From Dryobates pubescens (Eukaryota > Chordata > Aves > Piciformes > Picidae): 64,000 nt of DNA. The notes beneath the pieces are model-generated. The model saw nothing but the letters and a program-made list of their open reading frames with translations. It searched no databases and was not told where the DNA came from. This document shows, piece after piece, positions 1 to 12,658 of the stretch. A program made the translations under genes and the position numbers. The stretch covers positions 15,866,001 through 15,930,000 of the forward strand of contig NC_071627.1 in assembly GCF_014839835.1 (NCBI RefSeq). The letters run 5' to 3'. Within the stretch, counting starts at the first letter, position 1. Every line of letters begins with the position of its first letter.

Positions 1-528
1 ACCAGTGAAGAGCCAGTGTTGTCATCGCTGTACCCTGCCAGCTGCAGGTGCCGGTTCACAGACTGCCCAATCATCAGGCACAGGACACCAAAGGAGCCCA
101 CGGAGTTATGGTGTGAGGTGGCCATAGCAACATAGATGATATTGCAGAAGAAGTTGGTGTAGATGCCGTAGATAGGATCCTGGCTGGCTAAGAGGGAGTA
201 GGAGATGGACTGAGGGATGGCAACTATCCCCACCAGGAGGCCAGATATGACATCCCCAAGCAATTGTGTCTTGACGTTATAGCGAGGAAGCCAGTCCAGC
301 ACTGGGAACAGCCGACAGAAGAAGGTGGTGATGGTTTGATGACTGCATGTGCAGACCTCTCTGGCTTTCCTTAGGATGAGATCCTTGGTGCTGAAGTCTG
401 CAGGCTCATGCTCCTCCAATTTGATGGGTATAAAGTTGGGAGGACTCTCACCTAGTGTTAGGCAGCTCGATACATCTTTGCTCTGTCCTGACCCCTGGCT
501 TGACACATCCTCCATTGCACCAGGAGAG
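1..528 (-). CDS. SLC26-family sulfate/anion transporter, first coding exon (partial)
   Basis: The reading frame starts at the ATG at 515-513 and stays open to the left edge, giving 171 codons. A good acceptor (pyrimidine tract then CCCTAG) ends at 529, so the exon begins at 528 with 13 bp of 5' UTR, almost the same layout as SLC26A2 further right. The protein has a Ser-rich soluble N-terminus, then FPVLDWLPRYN, LLGDVISGLLVGIVAIPQS, YSLLASQDPIYGIYT and FGVLCLMIGQSVNR, which are the SLC26/SulP first-membrane-segment signatures. Over about 80 residues it is roughly 60% identical to the SLC26A2 protein of this window (aligned by eye). The family exchanges sulfate, oxalate, chloride or bicarbonate across membranes. 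The usual TSRHISVG stretch reads TSHHNSVG here. It is probably a tandem paralogue of SLC26A2 rather than SLC26A1, which lies elsewhere in vertebrates (from memory). The remaining exons are outside the window. Confidence 0.85.
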
Positions 529-3436
529 CTAGGGTGGGAGAGCAAACAGCCATGAAGTGTCTCAGTCATGTACATCATGTGCCTTGTTTAGCTGCAGGGC
601 TCATGCAGATTGTGTGGGTAAATAAAGGAAAACAACCTCAGACAAATCAAAGAGAAAAGCACCTCCCTGTGGTGCCAGCCAATTTGTTTGTTTTCACTTC
701 TGGACCTGATTAACCACAACCACAACTATGTAAATTGCATTCACACTGGCACAGATGCCCACATCAGGGACAGAGTCACAGAGACTTCTGTGCCCCTTCC
801 TAACTATCTCTTGTTTTGAAATGGGACAGCAGAATGGGTTAAAATCAGACAATATTATTTCACTGAAAGGAAAACTTTGGGATCCTTGTGTTTCTTGATG
901 AGACTTCCAGTTAAAAAGTGGGAAACATCACTTTTCCAAGTGATGTCTTAGGAATGTAACCCATGGATAAGGGAGGTCACTTGCAAATTCATTTTTCCCT
1001 TAACATTTCCAAGTTTAATTACATTGCTGACTGGCATCCAAGTGGCCCATCACAGGGGCTCCTGCCTGCAAAATGAAAGCACCCTACATTCTCAGCCTGG
1101 TTCAGTACCCTGCACACTTTCCCAGAGCTGCTCCATATTTTTCAGTCAATCTGAAGCTGCAACAAAACAAACCTCTCAGCCAAAACTGAACAATTAACAC
1201 AGAGAGAAACTCTCCTGAGAGGAGACCTAGAGAGTCTGCAGTTCAGAACTTAAAGTGGAATGATAAGCCATTCCCATTCTCTTGCCCATATCACTAGTGC
1301 CAAGCCATATCCCTTACCTGTGGCTGTGGGTGTTTTCTCACCACCTGGAGCTTCTCCCCTGGGGGCAGACCTGTCTCCTCCTCTTGCAGCACGCTGTGGA
1401 CAGAGAAAGCACGAGGATAACAAATGCAAACCTGTTTCCTTTGCCTTCCTTCTGGACCATGTGCCACTTTTCCTTGACAAGAGGTCTGAGTTACGCAGCC
1501 AAGCAACAGGCCCTTTTATCTTGTTCCAGCTGATGAAGATGGTGCAGTGGGCCAAACAGAGCTGTATTTTCAAAACAAACATCATTCTGGAAGACTTATT
1601 TTTGATGAAAACTTGTTCTAGCCATTAAGAATGACTGACAGGATTTAGAGAAGTGCTCCTGCCAGATAACAGTACTGCTGGCATCTGGAGATGTGTTTGC
1701 TAAACAAGAGGAACGATGCAGAGAAATCTTCCTCTGTGTGCTATTGCTCTGCCCCAATGTGAACTCGAGGAACGCCGTTGCATGAGTCCTGCTGGGCTTC
1801 TCTGCTCAGGTTTTCATCTATTCTGGGCAAGCTTTTGTTCCAAAACACAATCCAAGAGTAAAACTTGTTCCAGAATGACTTGTCTTTCCTGGTAGCTTTT
1901 CCACCAGCCCCACACTCTGCCTGTGCATCTCTGCCTCTGCCCTCGGGCAGTGCTGCCAGGCCCTGCCAAGGCTCTGTACACACAGCTCTGCACTGGCAGC
2001 AAGGGGCTGACGGCACTGGGTATTTCCATGTGTGCCAAACCTGCACAATCCACATTCACCACCTTGCCTTTTAGAGATCATAGCACAAATAACCAGGGGT
2101 TTTGCTTTGCAGAGGTAAGCACAGTCCAGTGAAGTGCAGGGTTGCACTTCTTTTGCAGGTAAAGGTGAATAATTGCATTAGAGGGCAGGAAAAAAGTGAT
2201 GTCTCATCATCCTGAACTGAAACAGCAGTCTCACAGACACCAGCTGTAACTGTTCTGCCCTTGTGATCTCTGCCAACAACCTACATCAGGCCTCTCAGCA
2301 CACACTGCCACCTGCAAGTCTCATCTCATTCTCCACATTTGGTTTTCCATCTTTTTTCCATCAACCTAGTCTCCAAGATTTTGCTGGATGTGCCATTGCC
2401 CCATGGAGCAGGGCAAACACCTGGCAGTCAGAAAGCTTGGTCCCGGCCTCTGCTTCTGGCATTGGCTGTGTTCTGGGCTCAGGGAGTGGGGTTTAGAGCC
2501 CACAGCATTTGGAGAGGTGGTATGGAGCAATGACATTTTCACAAGGCTTTGATTTAGATGCTGGAGAGACACCCTGAGGGAAGAGAAGGGGAAGAGCAGC
2601 ATCCTACATTATCTCATCTACATTTATCTCATCAGTGGAAGTCTGTATCTTAGTAATTAGAAGTAAATAAATAAGAAACATCAGTGCTCTCTGGCAGCAG
2701 GAAGAAATGTGAGCACATGGTAGGGGAGACAGCTGCTCAATGTATTTATCTATTTATATGAATTCTCCATTCTCTGCCATTCCTTCACAGCTGATGTATT
2801 TTCAGGTGTATCTATTAATAGGTCCCCTTTCCCTTCTTCTTCTCCTCTCAGAAATGGACTGTATCTTTCCTTAGCCATGTCATTTCTCCTGTCCTTAAAA
2901 AAATTATCCTTTCATATGCTTTATAATCTCTCCTAATTATAGGTCATTTTGTATCTTGGCCCATCTGATGTTGTCTCTACTCACTCTTTTTCTTTTTCCA
3001 TCTTATCCCTTAGCAAATGACCCAAATTACCATTTTCATCTTAAAATTCAGTTGCTGAAGAACTGGTGAGTCAGTCACTGCCGAGCCAGCCAGGCTGGTC
3101 TTTTAAGTTGGCTTGTTTGCTGGGATGAAACACCTCAGAGCACAATCCATCTTCAGGTTTTCATCCCATTTAGGAACCATTCATTTCCAATTCTCGATCT
3201 CTGACCTGTCCACCATGAAAATGGGACAAAGTACTTGCTCCATTTGTGACAGCATCTTGGCTACCTTTGACCTCTGCCCTGCCTTCACTGCCTGCTGCTG
3301 CTTTTCCTTCCAACTTCAATTATACATTCTGGAGCTCTTTTATTTGTTGTGATTTCCTTTACCACCTGATACAACATGGTAAACCTTGATACACCTCTGC
3401 CAGGGACAGGTTATGGTGAGCAGTTCTTTTGTCCAT
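529..3436. other. 5' flank or first intron of the SLC26-like gene
   Basis: Apart from the possible noncoding exon at 1318-1393, I see no gene. Reading frames of about 100 codons near 1.25-2.1 kb overlap on both strands and lack recognisable domains or conserved residues, so I treat them as chance. No repeat was recognised. Confidence 0.5.
1318..1393 (-). other. Possible 5' noncoding exon of the left-edge SLC26 gene
   Basis: On the minus strand a 76-bp segment is bounded by a strong acceptor (TTTCTCTGTCCACAG) and a strong donor (CAG then GTAAGGG). It lies about 0.8 kb upstream of the exon carrying the SLC26-like ATG, and that exon itself starts at an acceptor, so at least one upstream noncoding exon must exist. 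This segment is a candidate. It has no recognisable protein homology, and chance splice sites cannot be excluded. Confidence 0.3.
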
Positions 3437-3543
3437 TCACAGAATCACAGAATTATTGAGGCTGGAATAGACCTCTGAGATCATCGAGTCCAAACTATGA
3501 CCTAACACCACCACATCAACTAGACCATGTCACTAAGTGCCAC
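3437..3543 (-). mobile_element. CR1 LINE 3' fragment
   Basis: The sequence begins with the terminal CACAGAATCACAGAAT motif and continues with the usual CR1 3'-end text (GGCTGGAATAGACCTCTGAGA, ATCATCGAGTCCAA). In this orientation the element's 3' end is at the left, so it lies on the minus strand. It is short, 5'-truncated and somewhat diverged. Confidence 0.8.
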
Positions 3544-4592
3544 ATTCCTTCCATCTTGGTCCCTCCCCTGCCATCCTTTTTAAGTGTGACTCTCCTTTCA
3601 ATTAAATCTGAACCCTGGCCTACAAATCCCTTCCCACCATTCCCCCTTTCTCGTGTGCAAATTCCCAGTTGCTTTTGTACACTTTCAAATATTCCATACT
3701 TTCCCTCCAATTATGTTCTCAGGCTCCTTGTCCCAGATGACTTCCTGATGCGTTCAGTTCTCGGCACTGACCTCTCTGAAACTGTGAGCCTTCGTGCCAC
3801 AGCAGCTGCTGCATGGTCCTCTCTGTGCTGGAAATTGAATCTGTAGATGCTGAGGAGAGGCTGCTCTATGCTGTCCATCCTGCAGAGAGGCTGTAAGGAC
3901 ATGCTTGGTGACACTGAGCACCATGTGCATCTCTGAAATCAGTTTTACAGCATGAAGTGAGGCAAGGGCAGAAACTGCAAACATTTTCCATTTGCTCTAT
4001 AAAATGCATAGAAGAAACCCAAAAGGGAACTTCACCTGACCTTAAGCTGGCTAAAGCTGCCCTGCCTTCCAAATGCAAGGTCACTACAGCTAACTGCTGA
4101 AACTGTTTGTTTTCAAATGCATCTTTAAGGGTTCGCTTTATTGCCACTATAAACTGTTTAGCTGCATTCTGGGCAAGGCTGGGTGGGACAGATGGCATTA
4201 ACTTGAACAATGCAAGTGTAGACAGGACATTGCCTGCCAGCAGCATGGCACCCTGTGTTTACAGGACAAGCAGAAAGCATGAACTCTAGATTTTTCATTT
4301 ATGGCATGGTATGTGAGTAGTGTAACATCCATCCATTGCAGCCAGCTAGAACCAGCAGTGGAAACCCCAGGTACAGGGAAAATGCAGCAGTGAGCTATTT
4401 TGGGTTTCTAGTCTGAAGTGGAAAAACAAACAACAACAAAAAACTATTAAATGATCTGAATCCATGATGGTTACCCAGGCATTTTGCAATGGCTAAGTGT
4501 AGCCAATTCAAGTCTCTGCTGCTGTGCCAATGCATTGCTTGTGCTTAACAGGACAAGCTGGCACCTCCATTTTTCTTTGGAACAGAACTAAC
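3544..4592. other. Intergenic, no gene seen
   Basis: Reading frames of up to 126 codons occur (for example minus 3866-4246) but overlap others on both strands, have no recognisable domain and lack convincing splice context. No repeat family recognised. Confidence 0.45.
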
Positions 4593-5030
4593 TGTACTGC
4601 TACAAGGATGACTGAGAGACTTGAACATCTCTCCTACAAAGAAAGACTGAGAACTGGGGCTGTTTAGTCTTGAGAATGCCAAGAGAGGATCTTAACAACA
4701 TCTATAAATATCTGAGGGGTGGGTGTCAAGATGAAGGTGCCAGGCTCTTTTTGGTGGTGCCAGTGATGTGACAAGAAACAAAGGGTACAAGGTAGCACAC
4801 AGAAGGTTCCACTTCTACATAAGGAGACACTTCTTTATGGTGAGGGTGATGGAGCACTGGAACAGGCTGCCCAGAGAGTTTGTGGGGTCTCCTTCTCTGG
4901 AGACTTTCAAACCCTCCTGGATGCACTCCTTTGCAGCCTGCCCTAGGTGATCCTGCTTTGGCAGGGGGGTTGGACTAGATGATTTCTGGAGGTCCCTTCC
5001 AACCCCTAATATTCTGTGATTCTGTGATTT
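4593..5030 (+). mobile_element. CR1 LINE 3' end, plus orientation
   Basis: The stretch reads through the typical CR1 3' portion: AGAGACTTGAACATCTCTCC, a TGAGGGGTGGGTGTCAAG segment, GGAGCACTGGAACAGGCTGC, TTGGACTAGATGATTTCTGG and GGTCCCTTCCAACCCCTAAT. It ends in the tandem ATTCTGTG octamer that defines CR1 3' termini. It is 5'-truncated as is normal for CR1. It is in the opposite orientation to most other copies in the window. Confidence 0.92.
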
Positions 5031-8000
5031 TTTTATTTTCTTTAAGGCTTGAAAATACACTTAGGACTATTTGGCTCCTGGAATCCTTTCAAGTAGCGGC
5101 CCACATATTTGGCTTCATAAATAGCCCAGACTGGCTTAACACCTGGCTGCACCCTTCTGCTCCACAGTTACCTGGATCACATGCAAATTTATTTCAAAAA
5201 AGGCAGGTGAGCCAGGTCATGGCAGCAGGTATCCAAGAGACATGTTCTTCCTTCCCTTCACATGTGGGACTTGATAGGCTTTTTAGATGGCTGCAGGTTC
5301 TGTTACACTTGGAAAATATTTGTCAAGATGTAGACATCTGCCAATACCACCTTTTATAAGGGGGAAAAACAAAAATCCCAAACCCAAGGAAAACAAGGAA
5401 ACCAAAGCCAGAATTGGTCCCACTGCTGAGACATGGCAGAACTCAGCAGAAGTGCCTGAGGACAAAGCAGCTGAACAGAACCTCCCCAATGGTTCCTCGG
5501 AAAGAAATTATTCACATTTCTGCAAGACAGAACACCAGAGAATGTGGAAGCAGGACACTAGGTCACCACAGAAAACAAGACAGTTTTTGCAGCCTCCTGG
5601 TATTTTTGCAGGGCAGTTTATGCAGGGGTCACAGCAGAGCATGCAAGGGAAAGTTGAAGTCCTCCCCAGAGGAACACTCAGAGGCCAAAAGCATCTCTCA
5701 CCCTGTGACTGCACATGGTAATGTGGTCACATCACCCTGAAGGTTGGGAGGGAACCATGGAATCTGCAAATAAATGATGATAAAGAGCATCTACTGAAGC
5801 TATTGCTCACTCCCAGCAATTAAGCATGAAGACAAATATGCAAGGAATGGTTTTTAGGGTACTTTTGAAAATCTGAGATGGAGCCTGTGTCCTTGGAAAG
5901 GGACTCAGTGCAGAGGCAGCAAAGAGCATCTTTGGCCACAGAGGTCATACACTGTACATCAGCTGTCCAGCTCTCCAGGACACCACATGCTGGAGCCACC
6001 CTCCTACAGCCCAGCTACAAATCCTTCACCCATCACTGATACCCCCTCCTAGAAAACAGGAAAAAAAGGGCACTCCCAAGCACATCACCCAGAGCATTTG
6101 GGGAGCATTCCAATCTCATCGGAGGGTGAAATCATTCCTCACCAACTTTTGCAGCAGCTTGTTGCTGTTTTCGTGTTTATCCCAGCATGACAAATGTCCA
6201 GTGCTTATGACCCTTTTCCAAATTATCAAACTAATAATTGAAAAGGCTATAATGGCTCCATAAACAGATTAAATTCATTAGTTGAATACAGTGGACTAAA
6301 ACCAGGAGACACATTTCTAATTCATACTGAATTGGCACTCGGCCCAGGCTACTTGGCACCATTTCAGGCTTGACCTGCATGTGTTGCCTATGAGCTCTTC
6401 ACAGCACTGAGGCCATGCTGCTGGAATGCTGCTTCCTCCTGTAGCTGTTGGCTGGCTCACAGGGTCATCCTATTTGCAGTTAACTCAACTTGCTCCCCAC
6501 CACAGCCCAGCTGGCTGTGTGTCAGGCAACTCTGCTGCCGACTCCCCAGCTCTCCCAGCAGCCCTCCCACACCAGCTCATTGTGCAGCAGAGAGGGAATC
6601 TACAGGTCACAGCTCAGCACTGCAGAACATAAGGATGCTCCAGCAGATGAATAAGAAGCCCAGAAACTGCAGCACATCTCCAGCTACCTGCCTTATGGCA
6701 AGATTGGATCTGCTACTGTACTTTTAAACAGAATAAGCTTTTCCACACCACACAAATGGTGGGACACTGCCACAGTGTGTGGTGGCAGGCAACAGGTTCA
6801 AGAAAAGGCCTTGGGAAGCTTCACAGAAAAGTGCTGCAAAAGCTGTAACAAAGGTCTTGATGCTCAGGAAGTTTCTAGTCTGTTGCTCACTGGGTGCTGG
6901 GAGGGCTCTCCACAGGCTGAACCCCTGGTACACTTTTCTCAAGCAGCCTTCACCAGGCTGTGACCCAGGAGATGGGGTGGGAGCAGGGGGCTGTCTCATC
7001 TAGTATAGGAATGTGAGAATTAGCTATCTGCAGGTAAGGTACAGCCTACAGCAGCATGGGTAAAGGGTGCTGCTGACTGAAGCCTGCTAGCTCTGCATCG
7101 GCAAGGACCAGAGTCCCTCTGCTGAAGGCAATTGGCTGACTTGTGCATTTCAAGGCAGAAAGCTCCTGCAGCATTCTCTGTAACTGGATGCTCCTGCCTG
7201 GCACCAACACAAAAATTACAGCATGTGCACTGGGGTGTCCTGAGGTGAAAGGTGTCCTAAGGTAAAAGCTGAGTCGTGCTGGATGGAGAAAATCTTTTGT
7301 ACAACTCAAGGACATGTACACAGAGACAATGAACACACGAACTGCCCAGAACTGCACTCAGAGCTGCTCTGATCTTTGCTCTGACTCTTACTGGCCATGA
7401 CCTGACAAAGTCACATAACCTATTACGTCAAATGACATGGAAATCCACTGCAGCAATTTTGTGAGGCTGAGCATGTAATACCATGTGCTAATGTAAAGCA
7501 CAAGTAGCACCAAACCTGCCCCAAACTCTCATTTCTCACATCTTAGGAATACAGACCTGGCCCACAGGAGGGTGCTGCTCACCATCACACGGCACATCAC
7601 CATCATCACTTCCCTTATGACTTGTTATTACTCATGAGATGAACTGCCTCCCGGTGGCAGGGAGCACTAAAGTGAGAACGAGGTGAAAGCCTGTTGCTGG
7701 CCACGTACCATCAGTCAATGCCCTGGATTACGTGGGCAGGATCCTTCCCTGCCTGCCTACGTGTGTGCCATGCAGCACGGCAGAACAGAGCACACAGCCG
7801 TGTGGACACTGCGCTCTGCAGAGGGCACAACTGGCAGGAGGAGCAGCGGCTGGGGCTTTGCTGCTTGATGCATGTGGCTCTTCTTCTCAAGATTTATAGC
7901 TGCAGCAACTTCTAAGGTAGAAAACATAGGTCCAACCACAGAAAACTCAGAAATACCATCTTTTAATGGTGATAAAGAAATCCCAACGATTTTACCGTAT

Positions 8001-8980
8001 CTGACAAAAAAAATTCTTGTGCTACACATCTTCTACAATGACAGTAAGGCACATCAGCATTTCAAAATGACAACAGACAGACAGTGTAAAGGACAGCACC
8101 ATGCAGAGGCTGCATCCCATAGCTAAAGGTAGGACATAAGGTGACTGAGAAAATACAACTTTCATCCAAAACCTTTGGTCACTGAGCACAGCTGACAGCA
8201 ACACACTAGGCAAGGTCAGTGGCAGCAAACACTCATCCAGCACAGGCTGGTGCCAGGGAGCGAAATGGCTCCACCAGCACCCTGCATACCACCCCCTGAA
8301 CCAAGGGAAATGTTACACCTTGGTTTTACTGCACAGGTAAGCCAGTGTAAGGTCATCTTTTATACATTCTATACAACTTGCCCACATTTTACTCCAACTA
8401 TTTTGTAAACTGGTGAAGTCAGCCAAGCAATGTGATCTCTTTAATTCCTGAGGTCCCGTTTGGTGGAACTGATTCTCCAACTCAAATAAAGCTACTCCTG
8501 GCAAAGTGTGTCGTTTTGTTTATTCTGCAAGACATGGTGTCACAAACATCTGAAATCATTCTGAATTTTAAAATACTTAAAAAAAAAAAAAAAAAATCCT
8601 ACTCCAAAACACACCAAGGCACCAGAGATGATGATCAGGGACTCAAGAGGCTGATGAACTCAAAGCATCATGTGCCTTCCCAGAAAAGAATGAGACTTGA
8701 GCTCTCCTTAACCAGCTGAACTTCAAATGAACATGAAATTTACTTTGGTTACAGACATTACCAAAAAAAAACATAATAAGCAAAATATTTTGCTATCTTC
8801 CTGTCCTAAGATCACTTGGAAGCCAGACCAAGAGCTAAGTGCTTTCAGAGCTGGAATTCAAATCTTTTGGGCAGTAAAGAAGATCAAAGAAGATTTGATT
8901 CTCCATCCAGTGCTGAAATATACCTTGTGTATTTGCACCTTAGAGAATAGCAGTGTGTCTTCTCTTATACAATCTCTAGA
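5031..8980. other. Intergenic, no gene seen
   Basis: No exon set with consistent frame, splice sites and family resemblance was found. At 8487-8492 an AATAAA is followed within 30 bp by GTGTGTCGTTTTG, which resembles a plus-strand poly(A) site, and an A-rich tract follows at about 8578-8597; no coding sequence can be tied to it. An AT-rich stretch near 6210-6300 contains several ATTA/TAAT cores. Confidence 0.4.
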
Positions 8981-9065
8981 AAATAGAATAGAATAGAATA
9001 GAATAGAATAGAATAGAATAGAATAGAATAGAATAGAATAGAATAGAATAGAATAGAATAGAATA
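8981..9065. repeat. (GAATA)n microsatellite
   Basis: About 16-17 near-perfect tandem copies of GAATA directly abut the 3' end of a CR1 fragment. This is the usual product of the short terminal repeat of CR1 expanding after insertion. Confidence 0.95.
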
Positions 9066-9223
9066 AGGACCAGACCAGGTTGGAAGAGACCTTCAAGATC
9101 ATCGTGTCCAACCTATCATCCAACACCACCTAATCAACTAAACCATGCAACCAAGCACCCTATCAAGTCTCCTCCTGAACACTTCCAGTGATGGTGACTC
9201 CACCACCTCCTCAGGCAGCCCAA
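9066..9223 (-). mobile_element. CR1 LINE 3' fragment
   Basis: The sequence matches the copy at 30.5 kb almost base for base (GACCAGGTTGGAAGAGACC, CCAACCTATCATCCAACACC, CATGCAACCAAGCACCC) and stops in the middle of that alignment, showing 5' truncation. It is the same young-looking subfamily, on the minus strand with its 3' end joined to the (GAATA)n array. Confidence 0.92.
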
Positions 9224-12200
9224 TTATGCTATAATTATGCTATAAACTACATAAACATTAAATATTTACAATTTCACCTAACCAGAGGCCTCACTTTCAG
9301 CACTGTAATGTCTCAGAAGAAAAAGCACAAGTCAAAGTTATTTCCACTTGAGGTGGAATTGGACTGAAGTAAAGATCAGGTAGTTTTTTCACATGAGCAG
9401 CCAATCCTACAAAGGCTCACCAAGCACAAGTAATTCCTGGGGGTTAACAAGGTCCTTCACAGTGCAAAGGCTGCACTAAAGGCATTGCTCCTGTTATCTA
9501 TGCCAGCATAGTAGGAGTGCAAAGCCCTTCCAGTGCGGATGGTGACATCAACACTGAAGTCTCACAACAGTATCCTGCCTTGAGACTCAGCAAAGTAAAA
9601 TGAGCCACACAGGTGCAAAGCTCTTTGTGTGGCACGAGCAGCAGGTGACTGCTGTGACATGCCTGTAAATAAAAAATAAATGTAAAAACAAAAAGTGAGT
9701 CACTTCAATTGTTTAAATCATCTTTCCAGAGCATATGAAAAAGTAATAATAAAAAATCACAACAGAAGATAATGCCCTAAATCTCTGCCTGGAAAGTTTC
9801 ATCCTCAGCTAAAAAGATACCTTCTTCTTCCAGTTTCTAAGAGCTTCTAGGCAAGCAGCCTCCTGTGGCCCAGCCATGCTCCTTGTCATGCTGTGTCAGG
9901 GGGGCTCAGGTCAGTTCTGAGCCTGGGTGAGCCCTCTGTGTCCAGCTGCAAAGCTAGCATGGGTGTTCCTGCATTGCTTCTGGAAAGGAAACCTGTGGGT
10001 GATGTAACTTCAAACCACATAAAAACTCTTTGTGTTGTCAGTGCTGGAGATGACAGCAGGGAGCTAAGCATGGTGAGAAACAGCAAGTTAGCACAGCCCT
10101 TGGGTGAAAGGTTCAGGAAACAACCCAAAGAGATGTGCAGCGTTGCTGTCTTCCAAAGGAGGTTTAGCCATAGAAAGACTGCAACCCTCAGGTAAGACCC
10201 AAATCTAGGACCTGGCACAGGCAGATTTCCTTGGCACAATGCTGTGGAAGGTAGCTGGGTATCAGCTAGCTTAAAACTCTGGTGCAGCAGCCAAGATGTG
10301 TCCCTGCCTGCAGTATCTCACCTTTGTGCTTCAGACTCTTTGGCAGTGCATTTTACCTTCTCTTGGCATGAGCCAGCAGAAGGAAGTGCAGATGAAGGAA
10401 TGACTCTGGTTTTCCCCCAGAGTACCTTTCCTTCATTTCTGCCACTCCATGGGGAATAGGCATGGCAGATATGGAAGCTCTGCTGCCCTGGCTGGGAGAA
10501 CCATGTGTGGACTGAGATTACAATAAGTACTTCTGAAAACAGAAATCCCTTCCATCTGTACTTCAGGACAGCGACTCAGCAAGCAGCACCGAGCAGGAGA
10601 CAGATCCCATGTTGCTATTACACTGGCTGTGGAGAAAGGCACGTGGCTGTGTAACACAGCAGTGCAGTAGCCCCGCAATGAAGACACCTCCAGGCTCATC
10701 TGCCATTCCTGGTGGTACTGTTACTCCTGCAGCTACACAAACCCTTGCACAGCCCCTACACTGAGCCAGACTGCAGCATGCTCGTGGGGGAGTGTGCACA
10801 GTGGTGCTCCCTGCTGGCTGCCCACAGCTCCCTTTCTCCCAACCTCTGCCCCCCAGAGGAGTGGTGGGGGTTTGGGGTTGTCCAACACACTCTGTTTATG
10901 AGCTTTAGCTTTTACAGAAAGATCTGGCACGAAAATTGAGTAGGTCACATACAATAGCAACAATTCCTCTACTTACAGTCAACCATATGCAGTGTCTTAC
11001 AGCAACACACAAAGAAGTGTCAAGAAGCTGGAGGTGGGTCTTACACTGAATTAGAGAGGGGCAGATGGTGCTGCAAAAGCTTGCAAGGAAATCAAGATCA
11101 TTAAATTACACAAGACTAAGGCTGGCAGTGTCATTATAAATCCAAAAACTAAGCACCTGGTGTCCTACTGCAGTACCTTCCCCTCTTCTATGAAGAGGGC
11201 TGAAAGCTGTTTCCACATCAAAACATTCACACAAATGAAACATTAATTAGTGCAACTGCCAGATTAGGAGGAACCAACAATACTGTCTATAGCAGCAACA
11301 AACATAAAACCAGAACCTGACATTTAGCAGGAGATTACTAAAGCCATTTCCAGGAGTATTTAGTACAGCTGAGACTGTGAGTGTTAATTTCCATAATGCT
11401 ATGTTGTTGCCATTAATGAATGTGCTAATGATCTCTTAATTCTTCATTTAGACTGATAATTGCTGATTAGTACATTTGGGAACGGAGATCAACTGAGCTG
11501 GCCTGGGGTTGTGAAGGCTGCACCTGGGATGAACGTTCCTGTTCAGGACAGCTGCACAAACCCAGAACAAATCATTCCAAAATCACCTCTTCCTCAAACT
11601 GAGCTGTGAGGCAGGGGTAAGGGATGTGGAAGGCAGTGGGTAGAGCAGGCTTCCCACTGTTGATTTAAAACAGAGCCCTCTCCAGATGAGAAACAGGAGT
11701 AGTACAACAGCGTAACTGGATTGCTCTAGCAGCTGCATCCACCATACAGCAGCAAAAGATACATATGCACACACAGATAGATACCTAGACGTGCCTCTGT
11801 GTGTATACACAGATATATTACATTCCTCCACAAACCAAATTCTGTAGGGCAACAGCTTTCAATCAGCGGTCCCCAATTCCTAAAGCTGAAATTGGATTAC
11901 TTCTAAGGAGTCCACAAACATATTTATGCAAAATGAGCTTCTTCCCAGCAGACATGGAACTGATTTCAACCTACAGTAAAAGAATTATTCTGGGCCTAAA
12001 AGGAAAATGGTTAAAACCCCACTGTTTTTAAGAAATTCCAGCCATGATAAGCTCTGATGTGCAGTTAATTCCAAAGGACTCTATTATACTGAACTCTGTG
12101 GCAAATGACATTTATTACTGTTCCCTTTTAACCAGGGCTGTGTGGAGTAATATAAACTTATTAATGCTGTGACCTCTGGACATGATCTCAAATAAGAACA

Positions 12201-12658
12201 TCAGAAGTTCTTTTGGTTGGCTGGCTGCTTTTGCTGTTTCTTTTCTTTTGCTTGAAATGGAATTTAGAGGCTGTGTTGCTGCACAAATAACACTGAAGCC
12301 AAATACAACGTGCTGTAGCTGAACATACACAACTTCAGTGTATCTTTCATCTGTAATGAAATGAATTACTTGAAATCAATTTATGGCAGTTTTATCGTGC
12401 TTTTACACCAACAAATACCCAGGAGCTAAGAAATATCCATCCTGCTACCTGTGGGAAGTGCATACTTCTTGGAAGTAACGTTGCTATTCCTCCCTTCCAG
12501 GCACAGGTAGGAGTGGATTTGGAAAAACAAAACAAACCCAAACATTTTGTTAAGTAATTATTTTTTTTCCCCTTCTCAGTTAGAATTTGGCTACACAAAC
12601 CCATGCATGGTCACAAGCCTAAACATGTCCACCTGGACACCATGGAAAGAGTATAGGA
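9224..12658. other. Intergenic, no gene seen
   Basis: No coding exon supported. The interval 11220-11475 is rich in homeodomain-type cores (ATTAATTAG, TTAATTCTTCATT, CTGATAATTGCTGATTAG) and might be a noncoding regulatory element, but this is only base-composition evidence. Confidence 0.4.

Noticed and set aside
1250-1628. Overlapping 110-122-codon frames on both strands
   Set aside because: No recognisable domain and mutual overlap; the only supported signal here is a pair of splice sites.
8578-8597. Poly(A) tail of a processed pseudogene
   Set aside because: No coding sequence or parent gene could be recognised upstream; kept only as a poly(A)-site-like observation.
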